Assembly: GCA_045128635.1 (NCBI GenBank) | Contig: JBGVRS010000193.1 | Span: 1-64,000 of the forward strand | Direction of reading: 5' to 3' | Length of the DNA: 64,000 nt | From: HGM12587 sp045128635 | Lineage (GTDB): Bacteria > Bacillota > Clostridia > Lachnospirales > Lachnospiraceae | Shown here: one piece after another, positions 40,825 to 47,442 of the stretch | Numbering within the stretch: position 1 is the stretch's first letter | Layout of the letters: the number at the start of each line of letters is the position of its first letter | Program-made: the position numbers and the translations under genes | Notes under the pieces: generated by a model | Databases searched by the model: none | The model's input: only the letters and a program-made list of their open reading frames with translations | Told to the model about the DNA's origin: nothing

Positions 40825-43134
40825 CTATCTATTCAATATTTTCTCTCCCAGATACAATCCCGCCTGCGCATAAGTTCCAAGCAACGCCTGTTTCTTTGCT
40901 TCAATCATTTCCGGTTCTGCTTCAAACACCATTTCATAGACTGCCATAGCTTTCTGGAAATGTGTGGTTGCTTGCTTAACTTCTCCCATGGTCAGACAGA
41001 TATTTCCCATTGCTTCCTGAACACTGGCATAGTCGATAGTCTGCTCTGAATTATACTCACGGATTACACGAGACAGTTTTCTTAAAGCAGAAAGTCCAAT
41101 ATCCGGCTGTCCCATTTCAGTAAGCAATACTGCATAGTTCGTAATCTGAGGGATGCTGTCATGGTAATAAGTCAAACCATACTGTTCCAGAATATGGATT
41201 CCCTGTTCCATATTCTCTTTTGCCAGTTCCAATTTACCTGTCTGCTTATACATACCACCAAGGTTGGAGTAGAGATTGGATACAAGCAGCGCATTATCCG
41301 GTGCAATTTCTGTAATCATGGCAACCGCATCTTTTTGCAATTTGATTGCTTTTTCCGGTTTCTTTTCGCCATATGCACGATAACTCAGCAATAATACTCG
41401 GTCTGAAACGGAGCCTATTGTTTTATCTTTCAGCAAAGCAGATAGTTCATTCAGAACCACTTCCATACCCTGATCATAACGATACTTATCCATATATGGG
41501 AATACATCTTCCAGAAAACGAAGATAGGTTGCCATATCGTCGTTCTCAATCAGTGCAACAATGCACTCTATCGTCTGGAACAACTGCTTATAATAGGAAA
41601 CTTCTTCTCCATGACGCAGACAAATCTGCTGTAAGCTGTCAAGCAAAGTACGGCAAGTAGTAACAGACGGTTTAATTTCCTCAACAGCCACTTCCTGTAC
41701 CATAGGATGTAAAGCAATTACATGACCTTCCATTGCCTGCACGAAACCTTTTTCAATCAGATCATTGACAGTGTTCATGTCACGCAAGTTCAGCCAGTTG
41801 GCAAATACCCTGCCGCTGATACCTGTAACCGGAAGCAAAGAAAGACTTCTCATAACCTCAGTTTCCGCATCCGATAAATGATACAGAGAAAACAGGGTAC
41901 GGATATGATGATAGTAGGTTGCTTTTTGGCTTTTTCCGTCCTTGGTAATGCCAATCGTATCGGTTGCATCCAGACCAACTTTTTCTTCTTTTAATTTATT
42001 TAACAGGAGCATTGGCTCCATGATTCCAGTTTCCAACAAACGGGCTGACATTTCTACAGCCAAAGTATGACTATGAACCGTTTGAATGATTTGCTCCAAA
42101 ATTGGGCGATACTTTTCTGCGTGGGAGTAGAAGCACCCCATCAAACCAACTAATGCTTCGGTATCTGCAATTTCTTCCAGAGTCATGGATATATAATTGT
42201 TAAAGCGGCTGCGTGTAGTAAACAAAACACGGCAGCGATATTTCATCACAACCGACAGCAAGCCATCCTGCGTAGCGGTAACATTGAAATTATCAATGAT
42301 AAGCAGTGTATCCTCTTTCAAGGTACGCAGAAAACGGTTGTGTTTGCGGAAGCGTTCTTCATCATCGTCATTTGACAGATCATCCGCAAAATCCAAATCA
42401 ATAATATCCTGCTTCAGATCTCCGGTGTAGGCAAGGTAGAGAACATTGGTATATTCTTTGTTGTGTTGTTTCGCATAGGCTTTTGCCAGTTCACTTTTGC
42501 CAATACCGGCAATGCCCTGGAGAAAAACTTTTCCGTGGTCGCACAGCAACTGATGTAGTGTAGCAAGTTCATTATCTCGACCACAGAAATGACGGCAAGG
42601 TTTCGGAACGCCACTATCATATACAAAGTCTTTTACAATGGGAGAAAGATTTCCGACAGACAACAGATTCTTGGTATTTGCATCTCGTTTTATGAAAGTT
42701 CGTTCCATGCCAAAGCACAACGCAGAGGTAAGAAACATCGCTTCATCCATTTCCGTTTCACAAGGATGGTTCTGGAGAAGCCGATTCTTTAATTTATCTG
42801 ATATGGTCATATCCTGCACCAGAATATTGTAAACTTCCTGCACCGCCATAGCACTGTCATACATCAACGGAAGTACATTCCGGTACATATCTGCTGCAAG
42901 CTGATTACGTTTTTGGTTGTCCATATAATATCCGGTAATGCGAGAGCTGATTTTTGCCTGACCATTAAACCAACGGCAAACCAGACCATTATCAAAATCA
43001 AAGTCCTGTGATTCTTCCGAATTTAAGAAACTGACAAACAGCTGATACATCATATCAATCTGATTCATGCTGTGAGCATCACTAATATATTTACGAATGG
43101 TGGTAATGACTGAACTGAAATCTAAATATTCCAT
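40825..43134 (-). CDS. STAND (NB-ARC-like) NTPase with C-terminal TPR sensor region
   Basis: The protein has 769 residues from the ATG at 43134 (GGAGG seven bases upstream; an earlier ATG is less likely). A helical N-terminal domain of about 190 residues is followed by an NB-ARC-like core: Walker A LQGIAGIGKSELAKAYA (about 207-214), Walker B TLLIIDNFNV, sensor RVLFTTRSRF, and a winged-helix region (LHPMVQEVA). Tetratricopeptide repeats make up the C-terminal 250 residues (ALLVSNLYSNLGGMYKQTGK, ASVQEAMGNICLTMGEVKQA). STAND ATPases with TPRs sense foreign molecules and oligomerise. The SIR2-like protein downstream is a plausible effector. Confidence 0.85.
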   Translation of the reverse strand: MEYLDFSSVITTIRKYISDAHSMNQIDMMYQLFVSFLNSEESQDFDFDNGLVCRWFNGQAKISSRITGYYMDNQKRNQLAADMYRNVLPLMYDSAMAVQEVYNILVQDMTISDKLKNRLLQNHPCETEMDEAMFLTSALCFGMERTFIKRDANTKNLLSVGNLSPIVKDFVYDSGVPKPCRHFCGRDNELATLHQLLCDHGKVFLQGIAGIGKSELAKAYAKQHNKEYTNVLYLAYTGDLKQDIIDLDFADDLSNDDDEERFRKHNRFLRTLKEDTLLIIDNFNVTATQDGLLSVVMKYRCRVLFTTRSRFNNYISMTLEEIADTEALVGLMGCFYSHAEKYRPILEQIIQTVHSHTLAVEMSARLLETGIMEPMLLLNKLKEEKVGLDATDTIGITKDGKSQKATYYHHIRTLFSLYHLSDAETEVMRSLSLLPVTGISGRVFANWLNLRDMNTVNDLIEKGFVQAMEGHVIALHPMVQEVAVEEIKPSVTTCRTLLDSLQQICLRHGEEVSYYKQLFQTIECIVALIENDDMATYLRFLEDVFPYMDKYRYDQGMEVVLNELSALLKDKTIGSVSDRVLLLSYRAYGEKKPEKAIKLQKDAVAMITEIAPDNALLVSNLYSNLGGMYKQTGKLELAKENMEQGIHILEQYGLTYYHDSIPQITNYAVLLTEMGQPDIGLSALRKLSRVIREYNSEQTIDYASVQEAMGNICLTMGEVKQATTHFQKAMAVYEMVFEAEPEMIEAKKQALLGTYAQAGLYLGEKILNR

Positions 43135-43159
43135 AGCCAGCCCTCCTTCCTGAAAAGTA

Positions 43160-43187
43160 GTCAATTTGCGCTCAATCGGCGCTCAAT
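43160..43187 (-). repeat. Second set of 11-bp phased ATTGA repeats
   Basis: On the minus strand ATTGAG (43187-43182), ATTGAG (43176-43171) and ATTGAC (43165-43160) are spaced exactly 11 bases apart, just upstream of the STAND gene. The first two share the longer form ATTGAGCG. The arrangement repeats that at 36497-36529. Confidence 0.75.
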
Positions 43188-43243
43188 GAACCTTTGACAG
43201 ATTCTTGATAAGATGATACCACGAAAGAAGTTCCGCAGTATTC

Positions 43244-43316
43244 CAACAAGTTTTCGATGATTTGCTTCGCAATTCATCGCCCGTAAGGGAAATGCCCTTG
43301 CAAGCAAGCATTTCCC
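43244..43316. other. Tandem hairpins upstream of the STAND gene
   Basis: GATGATTTGC pairs with GCAATTCATC (43256-43278, one mismatch) and GGGAAATGC pairs with GCATTTCCC (about 43288-43315). The 230-base interval 43190-43425 holds no protein gene. The hairpins could belong to a regulatory RNA, a terminator-like leader or a replication site. Confidence 0.6.
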
Positions 43317-43425
43317 TATTACGAGTATTATAGCAGAAAACGTCATTTTTTGAAGTAGGAAAACAGGCACTATAAGTTTGGTATAGCGGACAACTTCTCT
43401 CTCATAGACTGAAATACCGAGGGAG

Positions 43426-43650
43426 GTGCGTGGTATCGCAAGAAAGAGTGCTCTAATCAATGTAATTGTCCATTGTCCCAAAACCATAGAAGGTCAGCGT
43501 GAATTGGCAGAGCGTGTTGCCGGTGTCCACGCAAGCTTGGTCAATCAGCATATTAAAAAACTGAACTGTCCTTCCGACCAGAAGGTACAGCTGCTGGATG
43601 CGGTTATCAAATCCGCATCCATAGAGAAAGCAGGTGAACAAACTCCTTAA
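43426..43650 (+). CDS. Small conserved mobile-element protein, unknown function
   Basis: The 74-residue frame starts with a GTG at 43426 that overlaps GGGAGG, so the true start is uncertain. It reads ALINVIVHCPKTIEGQRELA followed by a helical region (VNQHIKKLNCPSDQKVQLLD). I recognise the pattern as one that recurs on clostridial plasmids and elements, without a known role. It ends within a terminator shared with the convergent XRE gene. Confidence 0.6.
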   Translation: MRGIARKSALINVIVHCPKTIEGQRELAERVAGVHASLVNQHIKKLNCPSDQKVQLLDAVIKSASIEKAGEQTP

Positions 43651-43675
43651 AGTTTGAACACCTGCTTTTTTCTAT
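43629..43675. terminator. Bidirectional terminator between the small gene and the XRE gene
   Basis: AAGCAGGTG and CAAACT pair with AGTTTG and CACCTGCTT around a short loop, with TTTTTT on the plus strand. The small gene's stop codon lies in the loop. Confidence 0.85.
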
Positions 43676-44268
43676 ACTTTTATGATGTCTTTGAAATATT
43701 TCTCCCAAGAAATCTTGAACATGTGCTTTTCATCATTTTCCCAACACCTGAGTGTTCCCGGATTAAGTTTTATCAACCGGGCAAACTGTTTCTTTTTCAA
43801 GCCAAGACTTTCACGATATTCTCGTATCATTTTTCCTTGTCCTTTATATAAGAAGCGATTGTAATCATCCAGTAGGTCATCAACGGGTATCTGATAAAGC
43901 TCTGCCAGCTTGTCCACGATTTCTTTCGGATAGTGGTCTACATATCCAACCTCAAAGTCTATGTAATGCCCTCTGGTTATTCCAATCAAATCTGCAACTT
44001 CTTTCTGCATCAGCCCCATGTGATGACGGCACCAACGGAGCCTGTCCTGCACATTCGGTATATCTTCATAATTCTGATACTGCTGATTGAATAATTGAGC
44101 TTCCAATAGCTTGCGAGGGGCTATCAATCGGAAACTGTGGATATACATGGGTGCATACCTCACATAGCCGTCCGAAGTGGAACAAAGGATGTAGATGTTC
44201 TCGGAAACTTGTGCCAGAATACGCCATTTTGGTTCTTTTTTGCTCTGGGGGGATTGATTTGGAACCAT
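43672..44268 (-). CDS. XRE-family regulator with two helix-turn-helix motifs at the element end
   Basis: The 198-residue frame has two XRE-like units: LRWCRHHMGLMQKEVADLIG, then ITRGHYIDFEVG (about 92-125), and MIREYRESLGLKKKQFARLI, then KLNPGTLRCWEND (about 158-190). The N-terminal 80 residues are of unknown type. The ATG at 44268 lacks an obvious ribosome binding site and lies 25 bases inside the element, overlapping the read-through end of the sigE fragment in another frame. In the excised circle it would be the in-frame continuation of the recombinase gene. It is a candidate regulator of excision or element genes. Confidence 0.75.
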   Translation of the reverse strand: MVPNQSPQSKKEPKWRILAQVSENIYILCSTSDGYVRYAPMYIHSFRLIAPRKLLEAQLFNQQYQNYEDIPNVQDRLRWCRHHMGLMQKEVADLIGITRGHYIDFEVGYVDHYPKEIVDKLAELYQIPVDDLLDDYNRFLYKGQGKMIREYRESLGLKKKQFARLIKLNPGTLRCWENDEKHMFKISWEKYFKDIIKV

Positions 44269-44269
44269 A

Positions 44270-44315
44270 AACGCATCTGTGAGAGGATAGCATTTTCAAT
44301 ACAGCGGGATGCGTA
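44270..44315 (-). other. Attachment site at the sigE 5' junction
   Basis: On the minus strand the sigE codons TGTATTGAA run into the core AA (44294-44293), followed by the element arm TGCTATCCTC, six bases, and ATGCGT. The arm mirrors the one at 25819-25844. Confidence 0.88.
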
Positions 44316-44666
44316 AGTAGCAAGCTTAATGTTTTTATCTTTGTTGAACGTATTTATTGCCTTGATCAGGCCGATTGTGCCAATAGAGATCAGGTCTTCC
44401 ACGCCAACTCCTGTATTATCAAATTTCTTTGCTATGTACACCACCAGACGCAGGTTATGTTCAATCAGCAACGCCCTTGCATCTGCTGCATATTTTGACT
44501 CCAGCTGATCAATGGCTGCAGACTCTTCCTCCGGTTCCAGTGGCGGCGGAAGCACCTCACTGCCGCCAATATAATGAACTTCCTGCTGCCCTCCGAACAG
44601 CATTTCCGGTAGATTCGGAACAATCTTAAATTGTATCTGCTTTGGTATCGCTACCTTTACCAACAT
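44293..44666 (-). CDS. sigE: sigE, 5' part (interrupted gene)
   Basis: These 374 bases encode the SigE pro-sequence and regions 1-2: LVKVAIPKQIQFKIVPNLPE, the processing region YIGGSEVLPPPL, NLRLVVYIAKKFDNTGVGVE and LATYASRCIE. The gene starts at the ATG at 44666 with AGGAGG nine bases upstream, directly after spoIIGA. Beyond the core the frame continues into the element for about 44 foreign residues and stops at 44160, giving a 168-residue product without region 4 that cannot replace SigE. Joined to 25816 it forms the complete mother-cell sigma factor. Confidence 0.96.
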
Positions 44667-44677
44667 TTCTTTTCCTC

Positions 44678-45466
44678 CTAACAATAATCACTGTGAAGCA
44701 AAATGGAATAGTGAAAAATCCCCGTAAACGGCTGTTCTGTAATAGCTATCATTGGCTGTTCATAAATTCGGCTGTTCTCTCCCTCCAGAATCACCAGATA
44801 GTCAATCTGTACGGCTACAATCAATCCATTTGGATTCCCCACACTTTTGTAAGGAATCAACCGGCAAAGAGGCGGTTCCGCATCATCAAGCAGTTCCATC
44901 CAGGCATCTTTTGATATCACAGACACCGGCTTTTTACTGATTGGATCCATCAGTTGATTTCCTGTATCTGCAAATCCTTTCACATGGATGCATCGTCCAT
45001 TTAAATACAGTGTGCACTCTCTCATATTTGCATTCTGCCGTCTGTATATTTTCATTATTTTTTCCAAAATCCCAAAAACTATCGCTGCCAGTCCGATGGA
45101 AATCATCAGTTCTCCTGACTCTAATTCCATCCACTGTTCCAGTGCCTGTAAAATCCCTCCAAGCACCAGAGTCCATAAGATTATCTGATATAACAGATAA
45201 ATGATTCTCCTGCCGTCACGAATCTGCATACAATAACAAATCATCAATCCGGCAGCCGGCATCAAAATGCCAAGCTTAAGAATCCATATGCAGTGAAAAA
45301 ACAAAATAGAAGCTAAAGTATTGCAAAGTGCTGTGATAAAACCGGCAAACAAAATCCTTTTCCAAGTGGCTGCAGGAAAAAAAAGACTTTTTAACAAAGC
45401 CAGAAACAACAGATTGCATATACAATTTTCTAAAAATAATAAATCCGGATAAATAACATACTGCAC
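44678..45466 (-). CDS. spoIIGA: Sigma-E processing peptidase SpoIIGA
   Basis: The 262-residue protein has five membrane segments in its first 150 residues (YVIYPDLLFLENCICNLLFL, LILMPAAGLMICYC-like) and a C-terminal aspartic-protease-like domain with the FADTGNQLMDP motif at about 168, where Asp is catalytic, plus LIPYKSVGNPNG. It cleaves pro-SigE at the septum in response to the forespore protein SpoIIR. The start is a GTG at 45466 with GAGGAG eight bases upstream. The partner sigE follows 11 bases later. Confidence 0.94.
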   Translation of the reverse strand: MQYVIYPDLLFLENCICNLLFLALLKSLFFPAATWKRILFAGFITALCNTLASILFFHCIWILKLGILMPAAGLMICYCMQIRDGRRIIYLLYQIILWTLVLGGILQALEQWMELESGELMISIGLAAIVFGILEKIMKIYRRQNANMRECTLYLNGRCIHVKGFADTGNQLMDPISKKPVSVISKDAWMELLDDAEPPLCRLIPYKSVGNPNGLIVAVQIDYLVILEGENSRIYEQPMIAITEQPFTGIFHYSILLHSDYC

Positions 45467-45492
45467 TGATTCTTCTCCTCATTTGCAAGGTC

Positions 45493-45525
45493 ATTATACG
45501 AAAGGGGGATTTTTTATTTTGTCAA
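45493..45525 (-). promoter_or_regulatory. spoIIGA: spoIIG-type promoter with over-long spacer
   Basis: On the minus strand TTGACA (45525-45520) and TATAAT (45498-45493) are separated by 21 bases instead of 17. The Bacillus spoIIG promoter has a similarly long spacer and needs Spo0A-phosphate. The -35 area (TTTTGACAAAA) carries a near match to the 0A box TGTCGAA on the opposite strand. Confidence 0.7.
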
Positions 45526-45567
45526 AAGAATTGGAAATATTTTTTATATTTTTCTGGTAGAAATGAC

Positions 45568-45596
45568 AAAGAGAGCCGATTTCTCGACTCTCTTTT
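45568..45596. terminator. Terminator behind aroD
   Basis: AAAGAGAGCCGA pairs with TCGACTCTCTTT around TTTC, with one mismatch, between aroD and the spoIIGA promoter. Confidence 0.8.
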
Positions 45597-45612
45597 CTAA
45601 AATAAGACATGC

Positions 45613-46374
45613 TTAATGATATTTATGTAATGTTTCTAAAATTAATTTCAAATCGTCTACATGTAACTGACCCGGTGCTGAAACCTCGCCCACGCAGCCA
45701 AATGTAATATCTGAACCAAAGGATTCTCCTGCGATGCGTGTAACGATACCCATCTGTCCCATGGCCATGGTAATAAGCGGTTTTTCGAAGTTGATGCTGG
45801 TTCTGCCTGTAATCTTTAAAAGTCTTGCAACATCGCCGATTTCATTTGGTGTTACTGCAATTTTTAAGATATCTGCATTCAGTTCTTTCATTTTTGACAA
45901 TTTATTCATAATTTCGCTTCTTGTTGGTGTTTTGTCGAAATCATGATGGGAAGCAATGACTTTGATGCCTGCTTCGTGAAGCATGGAGATTACATTTTTC
46001 GCTCTCTCTAAATCATGGTAAATTTCAAGATCAATGATGTCTACTTCTCCGTACATTGCCACTGCAAGATTTAATGCGAAATAATCTTTGGAGCAAATGG
46101 ATTTGCATCCGCCTTCGCTCTCAGAACGGAATGTGAATAATAACGGCATATCGCCAATCACTTTACGAAGTCCTGCCAATACTGATGCTACTGCGGAAAG
46201 ATTGTATGCATCTTCAAAATAATCTGCACGCCATTCAATCAAATCTGCTGGGTAGTTCATGATTTCTTCTGCTTTCGCGAGAATCTCTGCTTCCGTAGAT
46301 GCAATGATCGGAACACAGATTTTTGGCATTCCCTCTCCAATCGTTAAATTTCTTACCGTTACTACCTGTTTCAT
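45613..46374 (-). CDS. aroD: Type I 3-dehydroquinate dehydratase
   Basis: The start at 46374 (GGAGACGAAT before ATG) gives 253 residues; the longer frame upstream has no ribosome site. It contains the type I pattern: PKICVPIIASTEAEILAKAE, DLIEWRADYFED with the conserved Glu-Arg, VIASHHDFDKTPTR with the catalytic histidine pair, and ILKIAVTPNE with the Schiff-base lysine. It dehydrates 3-dehydroquinate in the shikimate pathway. It is divergent from aroE, the next enzyme, across a 124-base double promoter. Confidence 0.95.
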   Translation of the reverse strand: MKQVVTVRNLTIGEGMPKICVPIIASTEAEILAKAEEIMNYPADLIEWRADYFEDAYNLSAVASVLAGLRKVIGDMPLLFTFRSESEGGCKSICSKDYFALNLAVAMYGEVDIIDLEIYHDLERAKNVISMLHEAGIKVIASHHDFDKTPTRSEIMNKLSKMKELNADILKIAVTPNEIGDVARLLKITGRTSINFEKPLITMAMGQMGIVTRIAGESFGSDITFGCVGEVSAPGQLHVDDLKLILETLHKYH

Positions 46375-46408
46375 ATTCGTCTCCTTAAAAAGTCCAACAA
46401 TTATAACT

Positions 46409-46437
46409 AGTATAGTATTTTTTTCCATAAAGTGCAA
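46409..46437 (-). promoter_or_regulatory. aroD: Promoter of aroD
   Basis: On the minus strand TTGCAC (46437-46432) and TATACT (46414-46409) are 17 bases apart, 35 bases upstream of the aroD ATG. Confidence 0.75.
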
Positions 46438-46440
46438 CAT

Positions 46441-46469
46441 TTGACATGCAAAAAAAATTCTTATAGAAT
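46441..46469 (+). promoter_or_regulatory. aroE: Promoter of aroE
   Basis: TTGACA (46441-46446) and TAGAAT (46464-46469) are 17 bases apart, 29 bases upstream of the aroE ATG. The aroD and aroE promoters stand back to back with 3 bases between their -35 boxes. Confidence 0.78.
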
Positions 46470-46498
46470 GAGAAAAAATATAAATTTGAGGCACTTTT

Positions 46499-47365
46499 AT
46501 GAAAAAAGATATTACTGGCCATACACGCCTTCTCTGTCTCCTTGGAGATCCGGTTTCTCATAGCATTTCTCCTGCCATGCATAACCTCTCTTTTGAGACT
46601 TTGAATCTGGATTATGTGTATCTGGCATTTAAAACAACCATTGATGAATTTGAAAATACAGTGGCCACCTTAAAGCAGGTTGGTGCAAGAGGATTTAACT
46701 GTACCATGCCATGCAAAAGAATTGCGGCTGAGAAATGTGATGAACTCTCTCCTGCTGCAAAATTTATGAATTCCGTAAATACTGTGGTAATTGAAGATGG
46801 AAAACTAATCGGACATAACACCGATGGTGTTGGTTATATGCGTTCCGTCGTAGATGCCGGTCATGATATTATTGGAAAACAGATGACCCTGCTTGGTTCC
46901 GGCGGTGCATCTTCCGCAATTTTAGCGCAGGCTGCATTGGATGGACTGACAAACATCAATCTGTTTGCACGTAAAGGAGCTTCCTGGAATGTGATTGAAA
47001 AACAGGTAAACCAGATCAATGCAGAAACAAACTGCAAGGTTACTTTAAATGAACTTGCTGATGAAACAGCATTAAAGAAATCCATTGCAGACAGCGCAAT
47101 CCTTGTCAACGGTTCTTCTGTTGGTATGGCGCCAAATACCGATGGATGTTTGATTCCTGATACTTCGTTCTTCCATCCGGAATTGATCGTATCAGATGTG
47201 ATCTATAATCCACGCAAAACAAAGCTTCTCACACTGGCTGAATCCGCAGGACTTGCTACATTTAACGGCATGTATATGCTTCTCTATCAGGGAGCAGAAG
47301 CCTTTAAAATCTGGACAGGACAGGAAATGCCTGTAGACCTGGTAAAACGAGAATTGTTTTCTTAA
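46499..47365 (+). CDS. aroE: Shikimate dehydrogenase
   Basis: The 288-residue protein has the AroE substrate site (LLGDPVSHSISPAMHNLSF, residues 13-31), FNCTMPCKR where the usual NVTxPxK lysine is retained, NTVVIEDGKLIGHNTDGVGY, and the nucleotide site LLGSGGASSAILAQAA. It reduces 3-dehydroshikimate with NADPH. One peculiarity is Cys in place of the usual Pro-His/Tyr part of the second motif. It is the only host gene on the plus strand in this half of the window. Confidence 0.93.
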   Translation: MKKDITGHTRLLCLLGDPVSHSISPAMHNLSFETLNLDYVYLAFKTTIDEFENTVATLKQVGARGFNCTMPCKRIAAEKCDELSPAAKFMNSVNTVVIEDGKLIGHNTDGVGYMRSVVDAGHDIIGKQMTLLGSGGASSAILAQAALDGLTNINLFARKGASWNVIEKQVNQINAETNCKVTLNELADETALKKSIADSAILVNGSSVGMAPNTDGCLIPDTSFFHPELIVSDVIYNPRKTKLLTLAESAGLATFNGMYMLLYQGAEAFKIWTGQEMPVDLVKRELFS

Positions 47366-47390
47366 TAATAATATATCTTTAGCTCAACGC

Positions 47391-47427
47391 AAAACAAGCT
47401 CCCACAAACTTCTGTGGGAGCTTGTTC
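47391..47427. terminator. Terminator between aroE and ftsZ
   Basis: AACAAGCTCCCACA pairs with TGTGGGAGCTTGTT around a seven-base loop; a TTTT run follows on the minus strand, so it mainly ends the ftsZ transcript. Confidence 0.85.
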
Positions 47428-47442
47428 ACGTCCTTAGACGAA

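Larger units (their letters stand above)
25817..44292. mobile_element. 18,476-bp skin-like, plasmid-type mobilizable element interrupting sigE
   Basis: The segment between the two sigE halves is bounded by an AA core within oppositely oriented element arms. Removing it rejoins TGT ATT GAA AA with C GAA ATT CTA and restores CIENEILM, the conserved SigE region 2.4 sequence, in frame. Cargo from left to right: serine recombinase, TnpV, BlaI-BlaR1-like pair, MobL relaxase with oriT, DUF3847 protein, DnaC-like loader, RepA-like initiator, ParR-like and ParM proteins, HNH protein, DUF4143 ATPase, a STAND-SIR2-like operon, a small plus-strand gene and an XRE regulator. The presence of replication and partition genes suggests the excised circle can persist or transfer. 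Confidence 0.93.

Noticed and set aside
44066..44323. Open frame crossing the 5' junction of the sigE element
   Set aside because: It overlaps the sigE fragment and the XRE frame in a third frame and has no ribosome site or family resemblance; it is a shadow.
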